Assembly (NCBI RefSeq): GCF_001293775.1
Contig: NZ_LGLN01000074.1
Span: 85,143-149,142 of the forward strand
Direction: 5' to 3'
Source: Pseudomonas syringae pv. cilantro
GTDB taxonomy: Bacteria > Pseudomonadota > Gammaproteobacteria > Pseudomonadales > Pseudomonadaceae
Length of the DNA stretch: 64,000 bases
Below the pieces are notes generated by a model, which was given only the letters and a program-made list of their open reading frames with translations, searched no databases and was not told the origin of the DNA. A program made the translations under genes and the position numbers. Each line of letters opens with the position of its first letter. Positions within the stretch are counted from its first letter, which is position 1. This document shows positions 45,341 through 53,761 of this stretch, piece by piece.

Positions 45341-46414
45341 TTAAGCGCGTGTCCAGTTTTCTTGCAGATTGATGTAATCCACCAACTCCCGAAGTCGACC
45401 CTGATTGCGCCCGGTAAAGGTGAACGCCAGTCGTGTCAGGTGACTGAATTGCGCCTCATCGTGCTCTTCGCCCTGATAACCATGCTGATGAAAGTTTTCA
45501 CTGATGCACAGGTCGGCGAAGGCTTCCTGCAGATGCTCAAGTGCCTGTTCACTCAGCGCGTGATGCATGCGGATCACGAACTTGTTCTTCAGCCAGCGGC
45601 TGGAGTGGAAGTTGCTGTAGAACTGATTGATCTCTTGCACTGCCTCGTCAGCGCTATAGACCAGCCGCATGAGCTTCATGTCCGCGGGCAGGATGTAATG
45701 GTTTTCCTGTAGCTGGTTCTTGATGAAGTCCAGCGCGCCTTGCCAGAAGCTGCCGCCAGGAGTGTCCAGCAATACGACCGGCACCAGTGGGCTTTTACCG
45801 GTTTGTATCAAGGTCAGCACTTCCAGCGCTTCATCCAGGGTGCCGAAACCGCCCGGGCAGAGCACCAGCGCATCGGCTTCCTTGACGAAGAACAGCTTGC
45901 GGGTGAAGAAGAAGTGGAAGGGCAGCAGGTTCTCGGTGCCGTCCACGGTCGGGTTGGCATGTTGCTCGAAGGGCAGGGTGATGTTGAACCCCAGGCTGTG
46001 TTTAAGGCCCGCACCGGCGTGTGCTGCGGCCATGATGCCGCCGCCGGCGCCGGTGATGACCATCATGTCGGATTGCGCCAGTTTCTCGCCAAGCTCCGTG
46101 GCCTGCGCGTAAAGCGGATGTTCCACGGGGGTACGAGCCGAACCGAATACGGTGACCTTACGGCGCCCCTTGAAGCGTTCCAGCACCCGAAAGGCTTTAT
46201 CCAGCTCGCGCAGGGTCTGCAGCGTTATCTTGACGTCCCAGCGATTGCGGTCGTCCTGAGCCATGCGCAGGACGGTCAGGATCATGTCTCTATACAGCGG
46301 CAGATTTCGGGTATCGGGGGCAACCTGTTGAATATGCTCTTCGACCTTGCGGGTCAGGTCGAGGCCATCACTCTGGAAGTGTCGGGATAGAAGATCGTCA
46401 GGTACATACGGCAT
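45341..46414 (-). CDS. LOG-family protein (Rossmann-fold, nucleotide 5'-monophosphate phosphoribohydrolase-like)
   Basis: 357 residues. The core (about 85-270) carries V-F-G-S-A-R-T-P, G-A-G-G-G-I-M-A-A and the family signature P-G-G-F-G-T-L-D-E (about 186-194), with the E-x-F-like catalytic Glu of LOG/YgdH proteins. Such proteins cleave ribose phosphate from purine monophosphates, or make cytokinins in some plant-associated bacteria; the extended N- and C-terminal parts point to the longer YgdH/PpnN-like type rather than the short LONELY GUY enzyme. Substrate is not shown by sequence. Convergent with recX. Confidence 0.8.
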   Translation of the reverse strand: MPYVPDDLLSRHFQSDGLDLTRKVEEHIQQVAPDTRNLPLYRDMILTVLRMAQDDRNRWDVKITLQTLRELDKAFRVLERFKGRRKVTVFGSARTPVEHPLYAQATELGEKLAQSDMMVITGAGGGIMAAAHAGAGLKHSLGFNITLPFEQHANPTVDGTENLLPFHFFFTRKLFFVKEADALVLCPGGFGTLDEALEVLTLIQTGKSPLVPVVLLDTPGGSFWQGALDFIKNQLQENHYILPADMKLMRLVYSADEAVQEINQFYSNFHSSRWLKNKFVIRMHHALSEQALEHLQEAFADLCISENFHQHGYQGEEHDEAQFSHLTRLAFTFTGRNQGRLRELVDYINLQENWTRA

Positions 46415-46596
46415 TCAGGATTTCTCCTCCTGCAAAATCAATGACCCGGTAGGGCGTGTCGAATCGATGATGTGCTGGTTTGCAGAGAAAGGCTATTGGT
46501 CCCTGTGGGTTTTCAAGGTTAATGAGTTGCTGAATGTCTAAAAGCCGAACGCGCCTGAAGGGCAGGCGCGTGGCGTATGGTGACGTTTGGAGCGGC

Positions 46597-47013
46597 TTAC
46601 TTCTTGGGTTTTACAGTGCAGTCCGAAGCCTGAAAAGTCTGGGTCGCGACCGGGCGGTTGGTTTTGTACTCGGTGAACTGGTACTTGAGTACAGCGCCTT
46701 TGGTCATCAACTGGCGGAAACCGTTGTTGTGGCAAACGCTGTTACCCAGCTGGTTGCGCATCACGTCAGGGTTGGCGCGCATTTGCTGAGCCTGGCCTTC
46801 ACGTACGCTGAGGTGGTTGATCAGTTCGTTGCCGCTGGCGGTATAACCCTGATCCAGAATGTCTTCGTTGATCGCCCGTGGGGTTCCGACACTGCTTTCC
46901 TTCGCGACTTTTTCCAGCATCTTGCTGAGTTCGAACTCCTGTTTCGACGCCGCCTGGGCGCACAACGGAGCAACGAGCAACAACGTAAGGGTAGGGGCGA
47001 TAAGGCGCAGCAT
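46597..47013 (-). CDS. Exported PA3611-family protein
   Basis: 138 residues with a signal peptide (M-L-R-L-I-A-P-T-L-T-L-L-L-V-A-P, cleavage after about A-Q-A-A, residue 21). The mature part has conserved G-T-P-R-A-I-N-E-D-I-L-D-Q-G-Y and C-H-N-N-G-F-R, and two cysteines (C-H-N-N and D-C-T-V) able to form a disulfide. It resembles P. aeruginosa PA3611, of known structure and uncertain function (from memory). Gene order near recA agrees. No enzyme motif recognised. Confidence 0.75.
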   Translation of the reverse strand: MLRLIAPTLTLLLVAPLCAQAASKQEFELSKMLEKVAKESSVGTPRAINEDILDQGYTASGNELINHLSVREGQAQQMRANPDVMRNQLGNSVCHNNGFRQLMTKGAVLKYQFTEYKTNRPVATQTFQASDCTVKPKK

Positions 47014-47242
47014 TAAACTCTCCTGATTAAGTAGCTGGCCGTTGGACCAGCGACTGCAACGTGCGTTCCGGTCAGCCCGCCGATAACGCGGGTTGCAATG
47101 GCGCGGGAGTATAGAGCAGGAGTCTGGCCCGGGCCTAGGCCGAAAGCAGGTTGAAGCGCCGGGGCTCTGATAAACTGCGCGCACTTTATTCCTGTCGAGT
47201 CTTCGTGGTGTCGATGTTTTTTCTCTGCTGGTGTGTCTTGCC

Positions 47243-47953
47243 ATGAGTCACGCCGTCTCCCGTTTGCGCGACGAACGCCTGGCACGCGCCATCAAGCCTT
47301 TCACTGCGCGGGGTTCGCGCGCGCCGCGGTGCCCGGATTGCCGGGTCATTTCCAGCTATTGCCTGTGCGCGTGGCGCCCCACGGTTGCTGCCGAGTCGGG
47401 CATGTGCCTGTTGATGTACGACACCGAGCCATTGAAGCCGACCAACACGGGCTGGCTGATCGCCGATGTCATCGAAGACACGCACGCATTCGGCTGGTCG
47501 CGAGTGGATGTCGACGAGCGCTTGCTGGCTTTGCTGGACGATCCGCAATGGCAGCCGTACATCGTCTTCCCGGGCGAGTTCGTCGCCGAAGAGCGGGTGG
47601 TGACCACGGTGTCGCGCAAAAACGGCAAGCGTCCATTGTTCATCCTGCTCGACGCCACCTGGAATGAAGCGCGCAAGATGTTTCGCAAAAGCCCGTATCT
47701 GGAGCGGTTTCCGGTTCTCAGCCTGGAGCCCGAGCAGATCTCGCGTTATCGCCTGCGGCGTTCCAAGCGTGACGACCACTTCTGCACGGCGGAAGTTGCC
47801 GCGCTATGCCTGGAGCTGGCAGATGATTGTGCTGCCAGCGGCGTACTGGATGCGTATCTGGATGTTTTCAGCGCGCACTATCTGGGCGCGAAGTTTCAGA
47901 ATCCGATTGATCCGGACGACGCGGCGCACACTCATTTGAAGGCTTTTCTTTAG
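47243..47953 (+). CDS. tapT: DTW-domain tRNA-uridine aminocarboxypropyltransferase (YfiP/TapT-like)
   Basis: Predicted to add a 3-amino-3-carboxypropyl group from SAM to a tRNA uridine (acp3U). 236 residues; N-terminal zinc-finger-like cysteines C-P-D-C-R...Y-C-L-C (about 29-42) and the DTW signature in L-L-D-A-T-W-N-E-A (about 139-147). ATG at 47243; a GTG 4 codons upstream is an alternative. E. coli YfiP is the reference for the activity; exact nucleotide is not deducible. Confidence 0.8.
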   Translation: MSHAVSRLRDERLARAIKPFTARGSRAPRCPDCRVISSYCLCAWRPTVAAESGMCLLMYDTEPLKPTNTGWLIADVIEDTHAFGWSRVDVDERLLALLDDPQWQPYIVFPGEFVAEERVVTTVSRKNGKRPLFILLDATWNEARKMFRKSPYLERFPVLSLEPEQISRYRLRRSKRDDHFCTAEVAALCLELADDCAASGVLDAYLDVFSAHYLGAKFQNPIDPDDAAHTHLKAFL

Positions 47954-48160
47954 CGATGTGGCTAATTGCTGTCTCTGCCCACGGACAGCGGCGCTTCGCG
48001 CTTGACCGTCATGGTGTTGCTGGGCATGCTTGGCGCCGCCTGGAAGCCGATTCATCTGGTCTGGCGTAGTGCTTGCTGCCGTTTTCCGGCGCCGTGCGAA
48101 TTTGTCAGGCCTGGAGCGGCCGATTGTGTCGGCCCTCTCTATAAAAAACGGGATCACTAC

Positions 48161-48808
48161 ATGACCTACGACATCCTGATCGCTGATGATCATCCCCTGT
48201 TTCGCAGTGCGCTGCATCAGGCGTTGACCATCGGCCTGGGGCCTGCAGCACGGTTGGTCGAGGCAGAAAGCATTGCACAACTGGAATCGCGCCTGGCCGA
48301 AAAGGCCGACTGGGATCTGGTCTTGCTGGACCTGAACATGCCGGGCGCCTATGGCTTCTCCGGATTGGTCCTGCTGCGCGGGCAGTATCCGCAGATTCCG
48401 GTGGTGATGGTCTCGGCTCAGGAAGAGGCGTCGATTGTCGTGCGCTCCCGTGAGTTCGGGGCCAGCGGCTTCATTCCCAAATCCAGTTCGCTTGAGGTCA
48501 TTCAGCAGGCGGTACGCACCGTGCTGGATGGCGACGTCTGGTGGCCGCCGCAAGTCAATGAGGTGATCAGCGTGTCGGACGAAGCGAAAGCGGCCAGCGC
48601 AGGGCTCGCCAGCCTGACGCCCCAGCAGTTTCGAGTGTTGACCATGGTCTGCGAGGGGCTGTTGAACAAGCAGATCGCCTCCGAGCTCAGTGTGTCCGAG
48701 GCAACCATCAAAGCTCACGTGACTGCCATTTTCCGCAAGCTCGGGGTGCGCACGCGTACTCAGGCTGCGTTGCTGTTGCAGCAGCTGGAGTCGATTTCCT
48801 CCCATTGA
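48161..48808 (+). CDS. erdR: LuxR-family response regulator, ErdR-like
   Basis: 215 residues: receiver domain (1-120) with acidic pair D-D-H near residue 9-11, phospho-acceptor Asp in L-L-D-L-N-M-P (about residue 58), then a C-terminal LuxR/FixJ helix-turn-helix (about 148-210, L-T-P-Q-Q-F-R-V-L-T-M-V and I-K-A-H-V-T-A-I-F). No sensor kinase is adjacent, so it is an orphan. Position next to dgkA equals P. aeruginosa PA3604 (ErdR), known for ethanol/acetate metabolism control; that function is inferred. 207 bases upstream hold no other gene. Confidence 0.85.
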   Translation: MTYDILIADDHPLFRSALHQALTIGLGPAARLVEAESIAQLESRLAEKADWDLVLLDLNMPGAYGFSGLVLLRGQYPQIPVVMVSAQEEASIVVRSREFGASGFIPKSSSLEVIQQAVRTVLDGDVWWPPQVNEVISVSDEAKAASAGLASLTPQQFRVLTMVCEGLLNKQIASELSVSEATIKAHVTAIFRKLGVRTRTQAALLLQQLESISSH

Positions 48809-48820
48809 AGCAAGTCAGCC

Positions 48821-48840
48821 AAGCGTATTCACGCTTTTTT
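48821..48840 (+). terminator. Weak terminator after the response regulator
   Basis: AAGCGT-ATTC-ACGCTT followed by TTTT; a 6-bp stem directly before dgkA. Confidence 0.55.
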
Positions 48841-48890
48841 GACCTTTGGTGCCTTAGCTTTCCTCATCTTTTTTTGCACGGCAGCCCTCT

Positions 48891-49256
48891 ATGTCGCCCT
48901 TCAAAGGCCAGACCGGTCTTAAACGTATTCTCAACGCTGCAGGTTATTCCCTTGACGGTCTGTCCGCTGCCTTCAAAGGTGAAGCTGCGTTCCGTCAGTT
49001 GGTGCTGCTCAATGTCGTGCTGATCCCGCTTTCGTTCTTTCTGAACGTCAGCAAAGGCGAGCACGCCTTGCTGGTTGCCGTGTGCCTGCTGGCGCTCATC
49101 GTCGAACTGCTCAACTCGGCGGTCGAGGCAGCCATTGACCGAATTTCCCTGGACCTGCATCCGCTGTCCAAGAACGCCAAAGACATGGGCAGCGCCGCGC
49201 AATTCATTGCCCTGAGCATGATCGCGCTGGTATGGGGCATCGTTCTGCTGTGCTGA
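48891..49256 (+). CDS. dgkA: Diacylglycerol kinase
   Basis: Small trimeric inner-membrane kinase phosphorylating diacylglycerol left from membrane-derived oligosaccharide synthesis. 121 residues with three membrane helices and the family signature E-L-L-N-S-A-V-E-A-A-I-D (about 65-76). Short gap from the response regulator. Convergent with the LysR regulator. Confidence 0.95.
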   Translation: MSPFKGQTGLKRILNAAGYSLDGLSAAFKGEAAFRQLVLLNVVLIPLSFFLNVSKGEHALLVAVCLLALIVELLNSAVEAAIDRISLDLHPLSKNAKDMGSAAQFIALSMIALVWGIVLLC

Positions 49257-49262
49257 TCGCGC

Positions 49263-50189
49263 TCAGTACAGACTGGGCAGCACGATTTCGTCGCTGCGCT
49301 GTGCACCGGCCGTGAAGGCGCGACACAGGTCGAGAAACTCGCGCATGGCGGAAGTCTGGTACTTCTGTTTATGCCAGATGAAGTAGAACTGCCGCGCCAG
49401 GTCCAGCTCGGGCGTGGCCAGCTCTACCAGATTGCCGCGGCGAAAGGCATCGCGCAGTGCCAGTCTGGAAATGCAGCCAATCCCCAGTCCGGACTCCACC
49501 GCACGCTTGATCGCCTCGGTGTGTTCCAGTTCCAGCCGCACATTCAACCCGTTGCGGTGATGACGCATGGCCTGATCGAAGGTCAGCCGTGTGCCAGAAC
49601 CCTGTTCGCGCAAGATCCAGGCTTCGTGGGTCAGCTCTTCCAGCGACGCCTTTCCGCTTTTCGCCAGCGGATGTTGTGGCGCGCAGAACACCACCAGCTC
49701 ATCCTTTACCCAGGGCTGCACCTCGATGTCCGGGTGGCTGCAATCGCCTTCGATCAGGCCCAGGTCGATTTCGTAGTGCGCCACTTGCTGCACGATGTTC
49801 GCGGTGTTCTGGACATGAAGCTTGACCTGGCTTTCCGGGTGGCGCTGCATGTAGCCGCCGATCAGCAGGGTTGCCAGATAATTGCCGATGGTCAGCGTTG
49901 CGCCTACCGCCAGCGAGCCGAAACCGGATTTGCCGTTGAGCAGGTCTTCGATTTCCTTGGCTTGATCGAGCAGCGCTACGGCCTGCGGCAACAGCTGCCT
50001 GCCGGTCGCATTGAGGCTCAGGCGTTTGCCGGCGCGATCGAATAGCTGGCAGCTCGACTGACGTTCCAGTTCGGTAATGGAGGTGCTGGCCGCCGACTGC
50101 GAAAGGGACAGCAGCACGGCGGCTCTGGAGACGCTTTCCTGCTGGGCAACGGCGACAAACACTTGAAGCTGACGGAGAGTAAATCGCAT
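49263..50189 (-). CDS. finR: LysR-family regulator FinR-like
   Basis: 308-residue LysR-type regulator: helix-turn-helix (about 5-62, R-A-A-V-L-L-S-L-S-Q-S-A-A-S) and effector domain (about 88-300). It is divergent from fpr, the arrangement known for FinR in P. putida and P. aeruginosa, where it activates fpr under superoxide and sulfur-related conditions. Function by synteny; effector not visible. The 123-base shared region contains AT-rich dyads that may be its binding site. Confidence 0.85.
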   Translation of the reverse strand: MRFTLRQLQVFVAVAQQESVSRAAVLLSLSQSAASTSITELERQSSCQLFDRAGKRLSLNATGRQLLPQAVALLDQAKEIEDLLNGKSGFGSLAVGATLTIGNYLATLLIGGYMQRHPESQVKLHVQNTANIVQQVAHYEIDLGLIEGDCSHPDIEVQPWVKDELVVFCAPQHPLAKSGKASLEELTHEAWILREQGSGTRLTFDQAMRHHRNGLNVRLELEHTEAIKRAVESGLGIGCISRLALRDAFRRGNLVELATPELDLARQFYFIWHKQKYQTSAMREFLDLCRAFTAGAQRSDEIVLPSLY

Positions 50190-50312
50190 ATCTATATAAC
50201 CGATAACCTATATCTTGATAATTCATTTAACAGATATTGTGTCTGCCACTAGAATGGCGCGCAATAGCGCAATGCCCCTGCGCGCATGAATTTTTCAGGA
50301 GTTCCTACGTAC

Positions 50313-51092
50313 ATGAGCAACATGAACCACGAGCGTGTCCTCAGCGTCCACCACTGGAACGACACCCTCTTCAGTTTCAAGTGCACCCGCGACCCTGGCT
50401 TGCGCTTCGAGAACGGTCAGTTCGTCATGATCGGTCTGCAGCAGCCCAATGGTCGTCCGCTCATGCGCGCCTACTCGATTGCCAGCCCGAACTGGGAAGA
50501 GCATCTGGAGTTCTTCAGCATCAAGGTGCCGGACGGCCCGCTGACCTCGCAGCTGCAACACCTGAAGGAAGGCGATGAGATCATCATCAGCAAGAAGCCT
50601 ACCGGTACGCTGGTGCTGGACGACCTCAAGCCAGGCAAGCATCTTTACCTGCTCAGCACCGGCACCGGTCTGGCGCCGTTCATGAGCGTGATCCAGGACC
50701 CCGAAACCTACGAGCGTTTCGAAAAAGTGATCCTCTGCCACGGCGTGCGTTATGTGAACGAAGTCGCGTACCGCGAATTCATCACCGAGCATCTGCCGCA
50801 GAACGAGTTTTTCGGTGAAGCGCTGCGTGACAAGCTGATCTACTACCCGACAGTCACCCGTGAGCCGTTCGAGAATGAAGGTCGCCTGACCGATCTGATG
50901 CGCAGCGGCAAGCTGTTCAGCGACATCGGTCTGCCGCCGATTAACCCTCAGGATGACCGCGCCATGCTGTGCGGCAGCCCGAGCATGCTCGACGAAACCA
51001 GTGAAGTGCTCAACAGCTTCGGCCTGACCGTTTCGCCACGGATGCGCGAGCCGGGCGATTACCTGATCGAGCGGGCATTCGTCGAGAAGTAA
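50313..51092 (+). CDS. fpr: Ferredoxin-NADP+ reductase
   Basis: FAD enzyme exchanging electrons between NADPH and ferredoxin/flavodoxin, used for redox defence and iron-sulfur metabolism. 259 residues: FAD-binding R-A-Y-S-I-A-S-P (about 50-57), G-T-L-V-L-D, NADP-binding S-T-G-T-G-L-A-P-F, and C-terminal F-V-E-K. Start at ATG 50313 (M-S-N-M-N-H-E); GGAG is 11 bases upstream, so ATG 50322 or the more distal 50286 cannot be fully excluded. FdxA or another ferredoxin is the likely partner. Confidence 0.95.
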   Translation: MSNMNHERVLSVHHWNDTLFSFKCTRDPGLRFENGQFVMIGLQQPNGRPLMRAYSIASPNWEEHLEFFSIKVPDGPLTSQLQHLKEGDEIIISKKPTGTLVLDDLKPGKHLYLLSTGTGLAPFMSVIQDPETYERFEKVILCHGVRYVNEVAYREFITEHLPQNEFFGEALRDKLIYYPTVTREPFENEGRLTDLMRSGKLFSDIGLPPINPQDDRAMLCGSPSMLDETSEVLNSFGLTVSPRMREPGDYLIERAFVEK

Positions 51093-51104
51093 ATCGATTC
51101 ACAG

Positions 51105-51144
51105 AAACCCGCCTCATCCTTGAAAGGATCAGGCGGGTTTTTTA
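51105..51144. terminator. Terminator between convergent fpr and trmO
   Basis: AACCCGCCTCATCC-TTGA-AAGGATCAGGCGGGTT with T-rich 3' flank for fpr. The T tract runs into the trmO stop codon (51142-51144), so the hairpin is immediately outside the trmO coding region. Confidence 0.85.
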
Positions 51145-51849
51145 ATGCGCGGGATTTGTTGCCAGCATGACTTCAAGCACGCAGATGACGCCGGCCTGCG
51201 GGTAATGCCAGCGAACGTTCAGATCCCAGAACCGGGCACCGTAGCGACGCTCCGGCGTGGGCAGCTGGTAGGCCGGGCGCGGGTCTTGCGCTAGGCACTG
51301 TTCGATCAGCTCGATCAATGGCTCGTTCAGGCGCAGTGCGTGTTCACGTGCCTGCACCAGTGCACTGTCCTGCCAGTGCACTGGGATTAGCTCGGGTGCC
51401 GCGCTGGCAATGTCGTTGCGGGCGTCGCTGACTGCATCGGCGTAAGGCACGTAAGGCTTGATGTCCAGCACCGGCGTGCCGTCCAGCAGATCGATACCCG
51501 ACAGCCAGAGACGGCCGGGTTCGACCTTGTCCAGTTTGACCACCGATTGCCCGATGCCGTTGGGGCGATGTGTCGCGCGTGTAGCGAACACGCCCATCGA
51601 CTGATTGCCGCCAAGGCGGGGCGGGCGCACTTTGAGGCGCGGCTTGTCTTCCAGCGCCAGGTGAAAAAGAAACAGCAGCCAGACATGGCTGACCTGCTCC
51701 AGACCCTGAACAGCGTCGCCCTGATCGAAAGGTGCCACCAGCTCCAGCACCCCGCGTGCTGCTGGCGCCAGCTGCGGCTGGCGCGGTATGGCGAACTTCT
51801 CCTTGAAGCAGGAACGCACGAAACCTACAGGGGAGACGTCGTAACTCAT
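51142..51849 (-). CDS. trmO: tRNA (N6-threonylcarbamoyladenosine(37)-N6)-methyltransferase TrmO
   Basis: SAM-dependent beta-barrel methyltransferase (TsaA/YaeB family) modifying t6A37 of tRNA. 235 residues; family signatures V-G-F-V-R-S-C near the N-terminus, T-R-A-T-H-R-P-N-G-I-G-Q-S (about 95-107) and D-I-K-P-Y-V-P-Y-A-D. ATG at 51849 with GAG five bases upstream; a GTG at 51870 would add seven residues and overlap the next gene's end. Convergent with fpr. Confidence 0.9.
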   Translation of the reverse strand: MSYDVSPVGFVRSCFKEKFAIPRQPQLAPAARGVLELVAPFDQGDAVQGLEQVSHVWLLFLFHLALEDKPRLKVRPPRLGGNQSMGVFATRATHRPNGIGQSVVKLDKVEPGRLWLSGIDLLDGTPVLDIKPYVPYADAVSDARNDIASAAPELIPVHWQDSALVQAREHALRLNEPLIELIEQCLAQDPRPAYQLPTPERRYGARFWDLNVRWHYPQAGVICVLEVMLATNPAH

Positions 51850-51862
51850 GGTCTCAACCGGT

Positions 51863-52324
51863 TCAGCCACGAACGCGCAGGGTCAGACCCTTGAGGAAGT
51901 TGCGCAGCAGTTGATCGCCGCACGCGCGGTAATTGGTATGCCCGACCTTGCGGAACAGCGCACTCAATTCCGGCTTGGAGACCGGAAAGTCAGCGGACTT
52001 GAGGATGGCGTGCATGTCGTCTTCTTTCAGCTCGAACGCGACGCGCAGTTTTTTCAAAACAATGTTGTTGGTGATCGGCAGTTCGATCGGCTGCGGCGGA
52101 CGGCTGTCGTCCTTGCCACGCTTGAAATAGACCAGGCCGTCAAGAAAGTGCGCCATGATTTCATCGCTGCAATCGAGGTAGCCTTCTTCTTCCTCTTTTT
52201 TCATGAAGGCGATGACGTCGCTTTTCGACACTTCATAGCCAGTCAGAGCGGTGATTTCGACGATCTTGCTGTCGCTGATATCGAGCATGTAGCGCACGCT
52301 GCGCAATACATCGTTGTTCATCAT
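51863..52324 (-). CDS. DUF1456-family protein (YehS-like)
   Basis: 153 residues beginning with tandem Met (M-M-N-N-D-V-L-R-S-V-R-Y-M-L); two similar helical repeats, each with a conserved N-N/L-K-K-L-R-V-A-F or V-L-R-S-V-R-Y-M segment, the layout of DUF1456 proteins. Function unknown. Lies just upstream of trmO on the same strand with a 13-base gap, so likely in one operon. Confidence 0.8.
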   Translation of the reverse strand: MMNNDVLRSVRYMLDISDSKIVEITALTGYEVSKSDVIAFMKKEEEEGYLDCSDEIMAHFLDGLVYFKRGKDDSRPPQPIELPITNNIVLKKLRVAFELKEDDMHAILKSADFPVSKPELSALFRKVGHTNYRACGDQLLRNFLKGLTLRVRG

Positions 52325-52400
52325 GAGGCGTGAGTCCTGGTAGTCGTATGGCGGCGCGGGAAGATGATCACGCGCGCTGTAATGAGGTGGTGTGCGGCGG

Positions 52401-53111
52401 TCAGAACTTTTCCTTGCTCGTCATGTAGCGCCATTGACCTTCTGGCAACTTGCCCATGGACACACCGCCAATGCGGATGCGCCGGATAGAGACGATCTTC
52501 AATCCGACGGCTTCGCACAATTGCGCGATAATGCCGGGCTGCGGGTTTTTCATGGCAAAGCGCAGGCGGTTTTCGTTCTGCCAGCTGGCCTTGACGGCCG
52601 GCAATTCCTTGCCTTTGTACGTCAGACCATGGTTAAGGCGATTCAGGCCGTGGGCAACCATGTCGCCCGTGATTTCCACCACGTATTCCTGCTCGATCTT
52701 GCTACGGTCGTCGGTGAGCTTGCGCAGGATTTTCCAGTCCTGGCTGAACACCATCAGGCCGCTGGCATCGGCCTGCAGGCTCGAAATCGGCTCGAGACGC
52801 ATGAAGTGGCCTTTGAGCGGGCGCTTGCTGTAGCTGTGCTCTTCGGACAGGGTGCCAGGCGTGATCATCTGCAAGGCGCTTTCGGCACTGGCGGAGGCCG
52901 GCTTGTGCAGGATGATCGTCACCGGTTCCGGAGAATCGGCCTTGGCGTCCGGGCTCAGCTCGACTTTCTGAGTGCTGACCTTGAAATGCGGCTCTTCGAT
53001 AACCACGCCATCCACAGTGACCCAGCCACCTTCGATAAACAGTTCGGCCTCCCGGCGGGAGCAGCCCACCAGTTCGATAAGGCGTTTGGAGAGGCGAATG
53101 GGGTCTGTCAT
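52401..53111 (-). CDS. RsuA/RluF-family pseudouridine synthase homologue lacking the catalytic Asp
   Basis: 236 residues: N-terminal S4 RNA-binding domain (about 4-50, S-K-R-L-I-E-L-V-G-C-S-R-R-E-A) followed by an RsuA-type catalytic domain. In the active-site loop, family members carry G-R-L-D-x-D-T-x-G-L; here the aligned segment is S-S-L-Q-A-D-A-S-G-L at about 110-119, so the catalytic Asp is Gln113 while the second Asp (D115) remains. Other motifs (L-C-E-A-V-G-L-K-I-V-S-I-R-R-I-R-I-G) are intact, and the S4 domain is normal. Thus it may be an RNA-binding paralogue without enzyme activity. ATG at 53111; no strong ribosome binding site. Confidence 0.82.
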   Translation of the reverse strand: MTDPIRLSKRLIELVGCSRREAELFIEGGWVTVDGVVIEEPHFKVSTQKVELSPDAKADSPEPVTIILHKPASASAESALQMITPGTLSEEHSYSKRPLKGHFMRLEPISSLQADASGLMVFSQDWKILRKLTDDRSKIEQEYVVEITGDMVAHGLNRLNHGLTYKGKELPAVKASWQNENRLRFAMKNPQPGIIAQLCEAVGLKIVSIRRIRIGGVSMGKLPEGQWRYMTSKEKF

Positions 53112-53204
53112 GACAAAAAAGCCGCTTACTGATGAGAAAGGCACCATTGTAACCGCCTGCGCCCGGTTAATCGCGGCAACATTGCAATTGTGCCGCAATC
53201 GGCC

Positions 53205-53645
53205 TCAATCCCGGCCGTCGAGGCGCATCCGGAGCATGGGGTAGGGGTTTCCAAGACCATCCATTGCCGAGCGACCGACGATTTTGAAACCATGCTTGCA
53301 ATAGAAGCCGAACGCCCGCGGATTCTGCTCGTTGACGTCCAGCTCGACGATGCCGAAGTGCCGTATGGCGTGCTGCAGCAGGTACGTCCCGAGGCCCTGA
53401 CGCCGATGCTCCGGAGCGATGAACAACATGTCCAGCTTGTCTTTGTTGACGCCCGCAAAGCCGGTGATGCTCGAGTTATCATCGCGGGTGCAGAACAGCG
53501 TCACGCTGTCCAGATACTGGCTCAACAAGCCTTTTAGCCTGACGATGTACGCTTCCGGCATGAAGTCATGGGTGGCGCGTACCGAGCGCTCCCAGACGTC
53601 AGTCAGTTCCGGATAATCCTCTTGGCGCGGTGCATATAGTCGCAT
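53205..53645 (-). CDS. GNAT-family N-acetyltransferase
   Basis: 146 residues. The acetyl-CoA motif A (A-P-E-H-R-R-Q-G-L-G-T, about 78-88) and C-terminal Y-C-K-H-G-F-K-I-V-G are typical of GNAT enzymes, with N-E-Q-N-P-R-A-F-G-F-Y in between. It resembles YjaB/PhnO-like members; substrate unknown. The ATG at 53645 has GGAGC seven bases upstream. Not clearly linked to its neighbours. Confidence 0.8.
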   Translation of the reverse strand: MRLYAPRQEDYPELTDVWERSVRATHDFMPEAYIVRLKGLLSQYLDSVTLFCTRDDNSSITGFAGVNKDKLDMLFIAPEHRRQGLGTYLLQHAIRHFGIVELDVNEQNPRAFGFYCKHGFKIVGRSAMDGLGNPYPMLRMRLDGRD

Positions 53646-53691
53646 CTCGGTAGCTCCTTGTTGCCGATTCTGCATAGACAACAGCCGCGCA

Positions 53692-53729
53692 CAAAAAAGC
53701 CCTGCCATTTCAGAGGGCAGGGCTTTTTC
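53692..53729. terminator. rimO terminator
   Basis: AAAAAAGCCCTGCC-ATTTCAGA-GGGCAGGGCTTTTT; strong symmetrical hairpin, active on the minus strand after rimO; A/T tracts on both sides. Confidence 0.85.
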
Positions 53730-53761
53730 AGGCAGCGCTTTTCAGCCATATATGCGCGAGC

